A stretch of 64,000 bases of DNA from Isoetes taiwanensis (GCA_021234155.1 JAJEKV010000014.1:7457563-7521562), one strand, 5' to 3'. Numbered from the stretch's first letter, positions 20,511-33,877 are shown. The notes: generated from the sequence alone by a model not told the origin. Numbers and translations: made by a program.

Positions 20511-20690
20511 GCGCTGGGCAAGCACCCCCTAAGCACCATTTACAACCTTTTTTTTGAATACTTTTTTATTTTAGGTTCCCCCGTCATGCCCTTCACGTTC
20601 TTTGTGCAGCAGGCCGCTTCTGCTGCCTGCGACCCTAGCTAAATCGATCAGTAGCTACATCGATCAGTAGCTAGTAAGACGTACTTCGAC

Positions 20691-22044
20691 ATGATTCACC
20701 CGATGGCTATGATTCCGGCATCTTTTGGAAACCCTAGTTGCATTTCTGTGGATCAAACAACTGCATTTTGGACGCCCGAAAAGGTAGACCCTAAAGCTGT
20801 CTTGTTTCCTTTGATCTTTTTTGCATTTTTTTGCCTTTATCCGGCTCATGCATGCTTCTTTTTGTAGGTCGAAATGAGGTTTGCAAGCACTATTGAGGAA
20901 TTTCAGGTTTACAGATTGCTTCCAAATGAAGGCAGAGATCCAGAAACTTTAACTTGGGCTGATTGCCCCACATCAGATTTTCTTAGTGTGTGGAATCGTG
21001 AAGTGAAAGACAATAAGATCAAGCTCCACCAGGTGAGGCCAGAATTTGCAGATGATTTGCATGATTTGGTACACAAGGTTTATCGAAAAGGCTTAAAAAT
21101 AAGGAAGCTAGGGGCGGTCTTTGCTAGAGCTTTTGCATGGCGGCATACTCCAATGGCACTTGCTCATCCTGCTAAATTTATAGTGAATTGGGCTAGATTT
21201 GCATGGAATAGAATGCGACTTTCATGAGAAATACCCAAAAAAAGCGATATGGAAGAAATAAATTTGAAGAATGTTGCTTTTCGCTATTTCATCTTTAGAG
21301 AGGCGAGACTTAAATGTCTGAATGATGCGCTTGCTTTATTAGAGCTTGAACTCAAAGAAAAGCAAACTGAATTGGTCGATTGTGAATGGAATTTTGCAAG
21401 GGTATGACCTTGCGGCTACATCAATTTCATTAGATATACGAGAAATTAAGAACGATCTACAAAGCTTGAAAGATATTTGCCCAGATGAAGATGCGACTTT
21501 GAAGCAAAAATCGATGAAGAATGTGCACTAGGTCTTTCCACGCTCACCATTTTGAAGAAAAAAAAGAGGCGGACATTGGCCCGGATATAGAAGCACGGAT
21601 AAGACTAAGTGCATTAATTACTTATAAGCGGGAAAAGCAAGATGATCTGAAAACCAAACTAGCAAACCTGCAACATTTGAGGTCTTCATTCCTTACCACC
21701 ACATTGATCAGGCCTTCTCCTGGAAATTGGACCGTTGTTGACGATACAAGTGGATGTGTAGTTTGTGGCATGGCATTTAGTATCAATTTTGCCATGCATG
21801 TACAGCTCCAATGTGGACACAAGTTCCACTTATGGTGCTTCCAGAAGTGCATGCAGAACTTGCAATGTAATGTTTGCAACCTAGAGCGCCAATGAGACTT
21901 GTATTGGTTTGGGTTCACGTAAATTTTGTACCTAACGTGGAGGATGAAGAAGATACTGAGACTGTGGCCACTAAAGGTACATGTAGTCATATTAACGATG
22001 AAGTTGTTGAAAATGACATTAAGGTCTTAGAGGATTACATATAG
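20691..22044 (+). CDS. RING-finger protein encoded in the DNA transposon (copy 1, frame errors)
   Basis: Exon 1 (20,691-20,783) begins MIHPMAMIPASFGNPS; an 85-bp GT-AG intron (20,784-20,867) leads to exon 2, which reads VEMRFASTIEEFQVYRLL. In this copy the frame is lost near 21,225, 21,280, 21,375 and 21,515 at places where copy 2 has CAG or CTG. The C-terminal part is clean here: CVVCGMAF, then CGHKFHLWCF and CNVC form a C3H2C3 RING finger at about 21,755-21,875. Middle of the protein is predicted coiled coil (Leu/Glu/Lys rich). A RING domain suggests an E3 ubiquitin ligase; target unknown. See the copy 2 entry for the better frame. Confidence 0.75.
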
Positions 22045-22420
22045 ATTTGGTTTCAAATGGTTCTAATGTAATTTTTTTTTTTTTTTGTTAAGTGCCAAAT
22101 ATGCCATGTGGTCACTTTGAACATGCCTCAGGCGCTAGGACATGCCAACAGGGTAAGAATGCCATGTGGCGCGCCTCAATCATGCCACGTGGCTAGAAAA
22201 TGACATTAAGGTCTTAGAGGATTACATATAAATTTGACCACATGGTTGATTTGGTTTCAAATGGTTCTAATGTAATTTTTTTTTTGTTAAGTGCCAAATA
22301 TGCCATGTGGTCACTTTGAACATGCCTCCAGCGCTAGGACATGCCAACAGGGTAAGAATGCCATGTGGCACGCCTCAATCATGCCACGTGGCTAGAAAAT
22401 GACATTAAGGTCTTAGAAGC
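22014..22420 (+). repeat. ~190-bp direct duplication after the RING gene
   Basis: GACATTAAGGTCTTAGAGGA occurs at about 22,014 and 22,202 and in shorter form at 22,401, so the end of the RING gene and its 3' flank are duplicated. Each unit holds a T run and a CCACGTGG (G-box core) motif. Shared with copy 2 at 51,893-52,290. Confidence 0.85.
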
Positions 22421-22695
22421 TATTTTTGTTCTACAAGCCCTACAAGGTAATTGCATGGATGAAAAGGATGTCTCTTAAACAGGACATTGTTTTCTACAAA
22501 CTCGTGACCCTTTAACAGCAACAAATCGCTTACCGAACACACTTCCCCTGAATCTCAGCAACATGGTACCTATTCCCAAAGACCACCGTTAAAAAGGCCT
22601 GCACTACTGTAGTATTGCCAAATGTACAAATATGATAGATATTACATATACAGACTACTGCGTAGACACAAGATTTTCGACTATCTACAGTGAGA

Positions 22696-23470
22696 CCCAA
22701 TGACCATAGGTGCTGCATAAGAAGTATCATTTGGATACAATTGCAACAAATGATCTCTACCAGGCTTTTCCTTTGCCTTCGCCTCATGATCTGCTTTCGT
22801 GCTAATTTTACATTTTAACATTTAGGATCAATGAGAGGAGCAATGGCTGTTCCTTTAATAAAATGATATGTTCTGAGAATAAATAATGGCACCTGTACAA
22901 GTACATGTACATGCATGTAGTCTAACACTCCCCCTAAAACAATCTATGGCACATTCATGTTCAGGTCATTCTGGCATTTAAAGATCATCCAGGGCTAATA
23001 TCATGTCCTCATGGCCACAATGCCACCATCGATGATGCACTTCGACTGCAGATATAATTTTCAGCAACCTATTCAATGTAACATTTGCACCTCTAAAAAT
23101 ATATGACTTCATTCCAACTGCCTTCTTCTTCCCAACCTTCTTCTTTCCAAGCTGCCTTTTTTTCTACAAATTAAATTTGATCTATGGCTTTGGCACGAGC
23201 TTTTAAACTGGATATATAATGACCATTAACATGGTCTGAGTGCACAACCAATGACCATTTGCTTTGCATAAGAAGTATTATCATTTGGATACAATTGCAA
23301 CAAAATGACCGAACTGTTCCTTTAATAAAATGATATATTCTGAGAATAAATAGGTGAGACTCGTACAAAGTACATGTACATGCATGTACATGTCACACAT
23401 ATAGAATCAATAGTCTAACACTCCTCCTAAAACAATCAGGTGGCACATTTTCATGTTCGGGTCATTCTCA
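22696..23470. repeat. Degenerate direct repeat between the two transposon genes
   Basis: A block with GCATAAGAAGTAT, CATTTGGATACAATTGCAAC, CTTTAATAAAATGATAT and TCTAACACTCC recurs about 450-550 bases apart (roughly 22,706-22,985 and 23,258-23,470). It lies in the 3' region between the convergent genes. No gene is supported here. Confidence 0.6.
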
Positions 23471-23830
23471 TTTAATAAAACTTTTTTTGTGAAACAAGAT
23501 ACACGCCAACTTCACGTGAAACAATCATGCATTTGCACCGCCAAAATAATATGAATGAATTACAAAGAAATTGAAAAGCCGAAATCACAACCACGATCAC
23601 TACAAACCTGAACTACTTTTGGATTTGGAATTCCTTGCAACTGTCTTAGACTTCTTCCCAACTGCCTTCTTCTTCCCAACCTTCTTCTTTCCAACTACCT
23701 TTTTTCTAGCTACTACCTTCTTATACGGCATTTAGAATGTCCTCTCTTCTTTCAAGTGTCTTCTTTCTTGTCTTGGGCGCCAAGGGCTAATGTCTCGAGA
23801 ATCGGTGGTGGCAAGGAATCCATGATATGC

Positions 23831-26800
23831 TCATGTCTTTGCTAGAGGTAAATGGTACACATTATCTTCACCTAAAACCAAGTAACTCTCGTTTGCAGAT
23901 ATTACGAGATGTGAATAGCAATTCACATCTGGCATATGGCTTAACAGCTCGTATCTACCTTCGCCAATATACTTGTAGAACTTGCCGGTTAGAATGACCT
24001 CTTGTCTACTGAATTTTGATCCCCACTGATCCTTGAATGCTATTTCTACCATGTGCTTGGGTTCTGTGCATTTTACAATCCAGAAATCAACATTCTCTGC
24101 ATTGTTGGCTTCTGCATTAATGACAAAATTGTCTCCAACTTGTACAAGTTCTGCTTTCCACTGGTTATCTCCTTCATATTGCACATGAGTGACTGGTGTA
24201 TCCTCCTGCATTATCTCAGGCTTCAATTCAGAATATGTATAACGTTTCAATCTCTTTACGTGCTTGCACCTATTCCATAATCCCATCCAGCAACTAGTAC
24301 AAAAGCAAGATAGAGGTCTGTGGGCCACCATGGTAGGTCTGTTTTGGCAGATTGGCCTGATGGTATGAATGTTTTTTGTGCCCTTCAAGGTGTCACAGTC
24401 ATATGTCAATTCCCTGCACACCTCACCTAACTTTATGAGCCAAAATACCCTGTGCAGGACATTGATCACAATTAGTAAAACGCACACACATACAAGCATG
24501 TTTGTGAAGTCCTAGAATTTGATCATACCTACTGATTAAAGTGTCTTTGACACCTCTTTTCACTTGGAAATACCAAATCAAGAATTGTACAACATCCTCC
24601 GCATTCCTTAGAGGCGTGCCGTCCCTCTTTAACATTTCACTTGTAAGTATCCTCTTTTATGGCACCGGCAAAGTCATGCTCTCCTGCCATGGCAAGATGC
24701 AAAAGAAATTCCACGAAATCTTTATTGCATTAGATTGATAAAATCTTCCTAAGTGATAGAAGGCTCACGGAGGACTTGAATTGCTTGACTGCGCAACCAT
24801 CGGACCAAAATACATGATTTGAATAGCATATACCTTTTTCCTTCAAGTAGTTGGCATGCTTCCGAGGCGGTGTTGTGCGAATAAGCTATCATGCTTTTCG
24901 ATCATCATCGATATGTAGAAGTGGGTCTCTTTCACCAACTTCGATCGCCAATTAGAAGGTTTGGAGTCTCGACTTTCTTGGCATGTCGTAAGTAATGTGC
25001 ACTAGTATAGAACATTGATCATTCCTCCAATGCATTGTATGCGGATTTCTGCTGAATTTTGAGCGTATAGTTTTCCATAAAGTCTATAACGGATACAACG
25101 GTATCCTTTGGGAATGTTTGCAAACATTCCTTAAACTTTGAAATACTTTTGCCACCTTGCCGTATAGTTATGGGGAATGAATTGTTTGATAATTTGCATC
25201 GGCATGCTCCATAAATTCATGTAATGATGTGCTCTTGTAAGCCAACTTCATAACATCCTTCGTGGTGACTCTTGGCTTCCCCTTTGCTTGTATCCTTTAC
25301 ATAGGTTTTACATTTATGCGCAATATAAGAGCAAATTTGATGTCAGCATATTACCTTGGAAAAGCAACATTTACTCTTATTTATCCTAAACTTATCCCTG
25401 GCCATAATTTACTTGCCTACCCTATATGCATGTCTTATCCCTATGCAGGCCATAATTTACTTGGCTACCCGGTATGCATGTCTTATCCCTATCTGTGTAG
25501 CAACACTTACGGCGACAACCCCTATCAATACTTAAGCACATGCAACACTTACGTGACAACCCCATCAATACTTAGGCACATGCAACCTTATAAGATCAAA
25601 TAACCTACGATTTAACTAGCTAAAGATAAACCACCACAAGATAAATTAAACCACCACAAGATAAATTAGCTAAATTTAAACCACCACAAGATAAATTAAA
25701 TCATCTCTTCATGGCTAATCTAAACCATATCAAATAAAAGTCATAATCAAATTAAGGTAATCAATGCATGCAACTAATGGAATGCTAACCTTCTCGAAGT
25801 TCTTCCAATCAAGCTTAATTGACTTTGCTTCTCTTTGGGACATCTTTGGAATGATTTCGGACCACAAGCATTGCAGTCCATGGTCAAACAAGTAGACTTA
25901 TACCAATCTGCGGTTTCATCCTTAGGACACACCATAGTTTTCCACATTTCACTTACACTATTGAAAGTATGATTGCTTCATTTGCACATATTGGGCTGGA
26001 CCACGGACATTACATTTGCATGTACACTGGAACCATGGGTGTTAGAATCTTGTCTTAGCTTGTTGATTGCCTGCCTAACAAATTCCATTCTCATGTGGTA
26101 TATGCAGCAACATGTTTCCCTCTCTTTAAGCCTTTTCACAAACTTGGGCTTCAAAGTCTCAAACAACACGAGACCTATTTTCATCTACGGATATTGATGC
26201 TTAAATTTCTTATAAAATGTGACCTGAAATGTAATAAACAATATAAGAATGAGAGAAGCTTTTTATTGTGAAAACAAGGAAGCAATTACATACCTGACTC
26301 TCTTCCAAGTAATGAAGTGGCTGCGGGTTATCCGACTTAGCAATCTTATCACCGTTATTATTCCTTCTCAATTTCATAAACCTGCCTTTTATTTTGAATG
26401 AGACCCTAGTTTGAAATCCAAAAGTTGTATACCTTTTCGCGATCTTCATCCGATAGCCGTCGGATCTGCATTTCCTTTTGAACATAGACCACGGGCCTCC
26501 AAATTGATAAACTTTCTCTGTCCAATCGCGGCATACTTTGCCTTTCTCCTCATGTTCAAAACCTTTGCAACATTTGTCGGTTGGTAGATCCATTAACGAC
26601 CATCATCAAGGTGGATGCCGGTGCTTGATTGATGTCACGTGTCCTAGCACGTTTACTAGCTTGAAGAGTCTCCTTCATATTCTCAACAACATGTTGATAT
26701 ACTTGTAATTTCCTGTTTCCAATGATCCCAAACTCATGTAGGTGTTCGGCTGCTCTGGATATGATTTCTTTTCTATCAGCAGGATGTATCTTCAGGCATA

Positions 26801-27252
26801 CATTGTTGATGTGATCTACAATGTTTTAGCATGCTTTTGTTTTACGCCTAGTGGTCGATTTTGTCCTTGGTCTTATGCTTCTCTTTGCTTCTCTGGGTAA
26901 CTTTTCAAATTCCCTCTTCCTCTTTCTACGCAACTTTTCTTTTAGCGGATAAAATCCTTACGCATGCGATATTAGGAGAAATGCAATTGCAAACTTTCTT
27001 GCACTCAACCAAGCATACCTCAGGATTTCCAGGAACCTTCTCATCAGAAATTGGAGATAAGACCACCTCAGACACTGCATTGATGGAATTTCGAAATTGC
27101 ATGCCATTGCAACAATCTTCCTCTTCCTCCACGTTAAAATTTGGAATTCTATCTTGGATGTCAATTCCCAAGCTGGAAGCAAGTTGTTACGGATCACGGC
27201 CTCCAAATCGAGATGCAAATTCAAAGAAGACATAGCTTGCAACCAGATCCAT
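23831..27252 (-). CDS. Transposase-like protein of the DNA transposon (copy 1)
   Basis: Minus-strand, multi-exon; first recognisable Met near 27,252. In order: an acidic N terminus, a basic Lys/Arg stretch, a CCCIYH-type segment, then motifs of a transposase family I know from animal transposons: VVSVIDFMENYT (25,090s), FWSDGCAVKQFKSS (24,770s), a HGKG/DG segment and a C-terminal region ending NVYHLPLAKT at 23,831. The Asp of the first two motifs are candidate catalytic residues of an RNase H fold. Exon order is clearer in copy 2. Frames break where copy 2 has CAG/CTG. Predicted to cut and paste the 7.1-kb element in the nucleus; activity is inferred. Confidence 0.75.
25380..25705. repeat. 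Three short tandem repeat arrays in a transposase-gene intron
   Basis: Two ~57-bp units (GGCCATAATTTACTTG...CTTATCCCTAT), two ~46-bp units (CAACACTTACG...CAATACTTA) and three to four ~22-bp units (AAACCACCACAAGATAAATT) follow one another. They lie between two coding exons on the minus strand. Copy 2 has the same arrays at 55,262-55,590. Confidence 0.85.
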
Positions 27253-27526
27253 ACAATTCACGAAATGAAAAAATGAAAAACCAAGAATTGTCCATTTGAA
27301 GGAGGCGGTAGGTCAGGGTGAGGGCCCGGGAGAACTAGCCATCACGAAGTTGGATCGATGACATGGCCAACTAACTTCCCCTAAATTGGAGAGGATTTGA
27401 AGCTCTCTCTCCTGCGGGCTTTCCATGAGAAATATGACAAAGCCGCGTCAAACCCTAGTTCTTGAAGGGCGAGAAAATTTTCATGGAAAGTACTAAGCAC
27501 CCCAAAGCACCAAATGTATTGGACAT

Positions 27527-27557
27527 AAAAAGTGTCCCAATGTACACGCTTTCACCC
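27527..27557 (-). repeat. Right terminal inverted repeat of DNA transposon
   Basis: Ends TACACGCTTTCACCC followed by TACA. In this copy the CCCCAGG of copy 2 reads CCAATG, a CAG-type change. Confidence 0.85.
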
Positions 27558-28716
27558 TACATTCTAAACCAAAAAAAAAAAAAAATAATGCCGCTTAGAA
27601 TCCAAAGATGAAGAAGGTCCGGCGCTTCCAAATTTTTAAGTAGCATTCTTTATAGAAGATCGACCCCATGGAAATGTTTAGTATGCTTGGTAATCCGACC
27701 ATGTTTATTATAACCTTTGAAGGATCCTTGTACACTATAAGATGCTACGCAACTTCATTTTGCATTTTCAATAACAAAGGTTAGATATCTTGAGATCCGG
27801 AGTTCAACCTCTCGGGATCTATTGACATCAAAGTGTTTCAATGTACAAGGATTTCACATCGATGTTGTATTTATTAAAATTGTGGTGGTAAGGCAACTAT
27901 ATTGCGGCTTGCATCCTCTCTTATTTTAGGTTCACAAGATCATTCAAGCAAGGCAAAAATGAGAACAACTTTTTATGTTTGGGAAGTAGCTCTCTTCAAC
28001 GACACAAGGGCAATTCATAGTCCGGGGCACCTTGTTTTTTTTTCCTTTTCTTTTTAATGCCATTGAGGTAGTTCGACAATGTACCTATAGTCATTTGTCT
28101 TGAATAAAAACCTATTTATCACCGGTTTGTATACGTAACTTACGAATCTGGCACGAGAATGCTTGGCCCTTAACAATAGAAACTAAAATAGCTTGGGGTG
28201 CCAAGTATGAGATAAAGAGAATCTTTGGTTATTAATGATAGAATTTCTGAACAACTTGGTGCGTTATTCCTCTTAAAGGAAATGTAAAGGTGGTTAATGA
28301 GTCGCGAGGGAAATCCAGCAAGAAATGTTTCTTTGGCATACGTATTGTTGTTACATAGATATCACTCTTGCGTACATCAAATCGAAGATTTGTTGTTGTG
28401 AGATCAAACATATAACTTGGTTAATTTTTTCATTCATTATTTTTCCTCAAATAAACGAGTCAGAATGGTTTGATAGAATCATGACAATATGCATACTAGG
28501 GTTCCAACTTAGTGCTTAAGAGCTTCATCCCATGTCAATGGATGTGCTTATAATCTTTTCTAGAACTTCAAAAATAACTACCAAGATGCAATACTATTGA
28601 TGGATGCTATAAAAGTCTTATGGTGCATGATGGTGCTATAAGAGTCTTAAAAACTGCACCAAGATGTAAAGCGATTTAGTTCATATAACACCATCTAGAC
28701 AAAAATGCTTTGGCGT
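27558..28716. other. Non-coding DNA to the end of duplicated unit 1
   Basis: Starts with the TACA duplication and a poly-A run; no supported gene. Similarity to the other copy stops at 28,716 after TGCTTTGGCGT. Confidence 0.5.
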
Positions 28717-28791
28717 TACGTATTGCTAGCCTTTTCCTTATCTTTTACCTTCTCTTATATCTCACTTTGTAAGCTTTCAATCTGGGATCCC

Positions 28792-31057
28792 TCAGCTGAC
28801 TTGTGGTATTGGTAAAATCTTCTTACTAGACCCCTCATTACGCTTTTGTTTCTCAGCAATCCTCTTAAATTTGGCTTGATTCAAGTCACCCCTTCTTCCT
28901 TTCAGCATGTGCTGCAGGATCTACCCACACGGGTATGACCTCCTAATTCTAGAGCTGAGAACGCGCTACCATTTTGAGCAGTCAGGTTTAAATAGCATGC
29001 AACAATGCCCCCTCACCAAGGCAGTTCTATATGATGTTTCATACCTATTTTTGGCTGTCATTGGGTTCTTAGTCCTTCTTTGTCATATCCTTGTTCTTCT
29101 CTGCCCGATTAAGCTCGTCTACACATGCGTCTCTTGGTTCGAAGTTTCTTCATGCCCTAAAGCTTATTTCCGGCATCCGGTTTGCCCCTAAAATTTTACT
29201 GACATCTTCGAAATATTAAGTAATGGTTTTATTTAGTAATCAAGCGGATCAATAATAATACCTTTTGTATAAGCCATTATCTTCAACAACCTTTTTCTTC
29301 ATTATAAATCCATCCTTTTGCTTAACATTATAACTATGCATCAAGTTCTAATGTAGGCCACTTTTAAATACCCATGGTCTACTTGACAACCTCTCTTCAT
29401 CATATGCATCTACACTTATTTTCAATTAAAAAGCTGGGAATTCAATATTGATATTATTGCCAAATGGCTATAGGGGAATTCCCAATAAGGCTGTCTGAGA
29501 AATTTCAAACTTTTCGGTTACTATTCCAAAGTGGCCTTGGCCTTTAGCGAGAGTTCTTTTGTGAATCTTCTACCATATTAATTTCAGCACATTCATCATC
29601 CCCGAAGGTGATTTCCCTTTGCTACAAAGTTTTTCCTTTGCTTTGTATTTCGGTCGCATCCACTTGAATTCCCCATGCTTTTCTAGGATCGTTAGTTATC
29701 CTTGGTGGCCGGCTTAAAGGGGTTTTCACATTTTACAATCTTGGTCTGCATTTGTAACGAGAATACCTTTTTGTCCCGCGTAAGGAGGCCTTGTAACAGG
29801 ACCACTGAGTTTTCGGGAAATAATGAGAGGTTTGAAATGGCCGAGGTTTAAGCCCTTTATCACGGGGTCTTAGTAAGCTTAAAGTCATTTCAACATCACT
29901 TTCTGAAAACCTCTAGATAGGAAATATATCTTTAGCAATTGGTGGTCTTAGTCATTTTTAGCATTTTGGTCAAAGACACCATTTTCATCATTAGTGAGGT
30001 CTGCGGCATAATTGTTTCCATTTGGTTGATCATGGACCAAACCACAGGTGATCAAACCAAATTCGTTGCATTTAGCGTGCTTCTTCTTTTTCTTCTTGTT
30101 GTACTTATTCTTTATCACATGCATGTGAAGTAAGGACAATAGGATCTCCAGAACCCTTTTGAGATATAAGTCATCCCTCATATTAGGAAAAACCATGTGT
30201 CCTTTTTGTAAAATCTTGTATTACTCCTCCCTTAAGGCATGTTTGCTCAAAAATCCATCTTGAATGGGAACTCTTGATAAATTACATTGAAGGTTTTCGG
30301 CTTAATGGCAATGAGACTTAGCATTGTTGATCTCTTTTTTAGTGATCCACCAAAGCAATCCGGTTTCTACATCCAATTGGTTGCAAGTGCGAGAGTGCAG
30401 CTTTTTCAGTTATTGCTCATACATACGGCTGACATAGGCTTCTCTTGTTATTCAATGATGGCGGGATATGAGGTTGAGTTAGCTAAGGTGAGATTTGGGA
30501 CATCCTCTTCTCATGATTATTGCCATATACCTTGATTTCCCTCACTTTGTGGGAAGTCCTCTTCAATCAGAACCATTTCCGGAAAAAGACTATCACAGTG
30601 TATCCTCTTTTTTTTATGGGAATGGCAATCTTCTTCCTTTGTCTTTATCAAAGGTAAGAGAGTCTGATTTTATTTCCATCTTCCAATGCAGTAAGGCCAA
30701 TCACAAAATTCTTTGCACGAATGTCCTCAAGACCGTTCGTCATCTGGTATAGTCTTAGATTTCCTGATACACATTTGTAATAAATGCTTCTACATTTTGT
30801 AAGAATTCAAAAATTCACTTTTTTCATGGATTGATATACCTTGAACCACCGTTAAAAGCCAAGGCAAGCCCCTCTTTGGAGATATTTTCTTGTCACATAA
30901 GTTGAACTCCTTGAGCGTAATAAAGGAATGTATCTCCTTGTTTCGAATCTTGACCCAAAATGATGCAGAATTTTGCATAGTTTGAAGCGATCAATATTGC
31001 ACTTGTGATAGTCAAATGCCAGCGACTCCTTGATCCTTGATTATTTTCCTCATTCAT
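28792..31057 (-). CDS. Unrecognised protein (copy 2), continuation of the gene cut at base 1
   Basis: The start (31,057-31,055) and N-terminal half correspond to 1,169-1. Beyond 29,875 coding character continues on the minus strand in changing frames (VTEKFEISQTALLGIP near 29,500; DAYDEERLSSRPWVF near 29,380; QAKFKRIAEKQKRNEG near 28,850), to a likely stop at 28,794-28,792. Frames break where a CAG (Gln) would restore them, so this is probably one gene of roughly 700-750 codons with sequence errors. No domain recognised. It ends only about 75 bp from the duplication breakpoint at 28,717. Confidence 0.5.
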
Positions 31058-33535
31058 TGTCTTTTCCTATATTATCAAACAAAAATGTCATTGTTAGCAT
31101 GATATAATTTCACCTGAATTTTATGAAACATAGTCAAGGTTCTTTGGTATAACCAATAAAGGCGGAGTTAAAGAAAAAACCTTTTAAATCTGTCTCCGGA
31201 CTTTTATCTTGTTAGACCTTTGCAAGGAACCAGCTTTCGATACAATAAAGCGACCCCTAAGTTTAGTCGGTTGTACTAATCTTAGAGCCCAGGACTATGT
31301 TACTTTGTTCTTCCTTAATGAGCTAAAAAAGACTAATCCATTAACCAATGCCAAGTGTTAAACAAGTATACAACAATGTAAATTTTTCCTTTCCATATGA
31401 CTTTTTCCAAAGCAAAATAGTTACATGTACATCTAATTAGTATCAAACTTTCCCTTTCATTTGAATCTATGAAAATCAAACCAATGCAAAGCAAGAATAA
31501 TTCATTTGTAGCTCCACGAGGTGTATTTTTCGCTTTATTTCCAATCTTCCCATATGAATTTTTGGTCTTTATCCGACTTCCACTTTTTAAAGAATACATA
31601 ACAATGAGCAAAGATCTTGTTACACCCACCAACATTACAAAAACAAGCATTAGAAATGGTTGCCTTGTACATGGTAGCGGTGTCATGGGATCTTTGGGGT
31701 CATCCCCTTCACCTTGCTATGTACACAAGCGAGAATAGTAAAACATAATCCAAAACAACACCATTAGCAAGGGAAAGCCGGATATACTAATGGGAATGGA
31801 CCAGAGCAAAGCGCCCCAATTTGTTCAAACTGTTCAAAATTTGCATCACTATCCTGCGAAGAAGATTATTCTATGCCTTTCTACTCTTATGACATCTTTA
31901 AGCTTATCTACCGGCGGATCTTACAATCTTATGCATGTATCCATAGTTACCTTCATTGCCATGCAACATATCGGCATTAAATAGAAGTTTCAAGTTAAAC
32001 GGACTTTAGCCTTAATCATTATGCGGATTTAAGATATAGCCCAATTTTGGACCATCCTCTCTCATTTGCTAAATGTAACCTTACACTTACCTAGTTAAGC
32101 GCATTTGAGCCAATATATTTCTATTTTTCATTAAACTATATGCGACATCTAAGTTATTACTAATAGCACAAGCGGTATGCAATATTACTACAGTAGTTAT
32201 TTGCATTATAGAGACAGCGGTATACCATTTTACCCTTGGGGTAAATTATAGCATTAAGCAAATTCTAAATAGCGGCCGGTAACATTCATGGATAGGCGGC
32301 GTAGATCAAGCTTCCTACTATATTAATTAGTGGCATTATCATGCGCCAGATTTGCGATTAAATGCAATCACGTCTTGTACGACGATGTGGGCTTAACCTC
32401 CATATAAGGTAGATTGGGTGGTCCGCGGAGGTTTTAAGGCAAATGATCTTTGGGAAACATCACCGGTTAGTAGGTAGCATTATCAATATGCATGTCTAAT
32501 AGTGACCTTACATGCGATAAAATCTACTCCAAGACTTCTCTGCCCTAATGCAATCTTTTTGAAGCTCCCATAAGCCTTCAAACTTAGGGCAAATACTCAT
32601 GCTTAAGCCCATGGCTCTGCATGTTGACATACAACAACATATAGGACAATACATGAATCCTTGTGCTCTTTAAATGTTAGAGCCATGCCCTTACCTTTTT
32701 ACCATCACGAAGATCTAGCTTTTTAATTTTTCAAATATATGCGAGGTCTACACCAAGTTCATATATCCATAGTTACACATAAGTTTATGTTGCAACTTCC
32801 GATGAGTTGCTTATGCTTTTGATACTCGGTGGATCAATGCCTCGTTTAGAGAGCTTGTATACAAGGGCAGATCTAAATCAATGACTTTAACATCCTTATC
32901 TAGAAGTCCAGCTCAATTATATGCATGTAACATGTAACACCTATGAACTATGCAAAAGGACATCTCTATAAGTCACGACTTCTAGAGAATCTACCTTATC
33001 TTTGCCTTAGCATTTACGATCTGTCGGCCTCGCTCATCATAGATTATGTTTATAATAAGGCCATGATATCTGGAGTGTCGAGTTCTAGCCGTGTGCCTCA
33101 TAAACCATTTCTAATGATTGAATCGACCATATCGATTTTTGAGCTTAACCTATATTGTCACGATCTAAGCTTTTAAATTCAAAACCTTTGCATCTTACAT
33201 TTCTAGCACATACCTTTGTTTTCTCATGCCCTATACCTTTGTTATTCTCTTTGCTCTTTAAATATTTGTAAAAGCCCTATAATGTTACCTTGTGCCTATT
33301 TATCTTTTAATTTTCTCAAGTTTAATCTACATCATAATCAAAAGGACTGGTTTAGAACCCCATTCTGCTCAGCTATTATAAGGGATTTTTAGATCCATGT
33401 GACTAATCTTTGGTGTTATGATACAAGCTCTAGCACTTTAATTTTCATAACTTCAACTTGAATATATAGAAATATACTTGTACGCTAATACAAATATTAA
33501 CACGATTGTCTTGTTTGTGCTCTTGCTATTCTATT
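31058..33535. other. AT-rich non-coding DNA (copy 2)
   Basis: Counterpart of 1,170-3,656, with the CTATT microsatellite at about 33,525-33,552. No supported gene. Confidence 0.4.
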
Positions 33536-33877
33536 CTATTCTATTCTATTCCTTGTTGCGAGGAGTCTCGGATCTTGTTGGGTGTTTGCAAATGCCTCCT
33601 TGTTGGCTGAAATCTCCATAGATCCACTTGATTTGTTGGGATCTTCATCTTGCACTTCATCGATGCCTTTTTTCCCTTTGGATTCAATGATATCACTCTC
33701 GAGAGATTTTGCAATGCAATCATTCCCTCCATTAGGATCGAATTTGTTGCTTTCTTCCCGGGTTTGATTGCAATTTTGATTACATCTTTCGCGATTTGCC
33801 TTGTGAAATTGAAATACCTTCTTCTTTGCCCTAGCATTAAACTCTTTTCCTCTGCTATTCTCTTCCCTTGTAGACAT
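33536..33877 (-). CDS. Unrecognised small protein or exon (copy 2)
   Basis: 113 codons, counterpart of 3,657-4,037, with the shared segment GGNDCIAK and DEVQDEDPNKSSGSMEISANK. N terminus and end differ through indels. Function unknown. Confidence 0.35.
   Translation of the reverse strand: MSTREENSRGKEFNARAKKKVFQFHKANRERCNQNCNQTREESNKFDPNGGNDCIAKSLESDIIESKGKKGIDEVQDEDPNKSSGSMEISANKEAFANTQQDPRLLATRNRIE

Larger units (their letters stand above)
20480..27557. mobile_element. Two-gene TIR DNA transposon, 7.1 kb (copy 1)
   Basis: The left end reads GGGTGAAAGCGTGTAGCTGG and the right end is its inverted counterpart; over 31 bases the ends match at 29 in the cleaner copy (50,355-57,449). TACA flanks both sides (20,476-20,479 and 27,558-27,561), a 4-bp target duplication. 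Inside are a plus-strand RING-finger gene and a minus-strand multi-exon transposase-like gene, facing each other. Just inside each end is a direct AAGCACCCC.AAGCACCA motif. The superfamily is not one I can name: the 4-bp duplication and transposase motifs do not fit hAT, Mutator, CACTA or Harbinger. Many CAG/CTG errors in this copy make frames look worse than in copy 2. Confidence 0.88.

Noticed and set aside
22050-22420. G-box (CCACGTGG) promoter elements
   Set aside because: They occur in the duplicated 3' flank of the RING gene, far from a start codon, so I list them only as part of the repeat.
25380-25705. CRISPR-like array
   Set aside because: The repeats are plain tandem repeats without regular spacers, inside an intron of a eukaryotic transposon gene.
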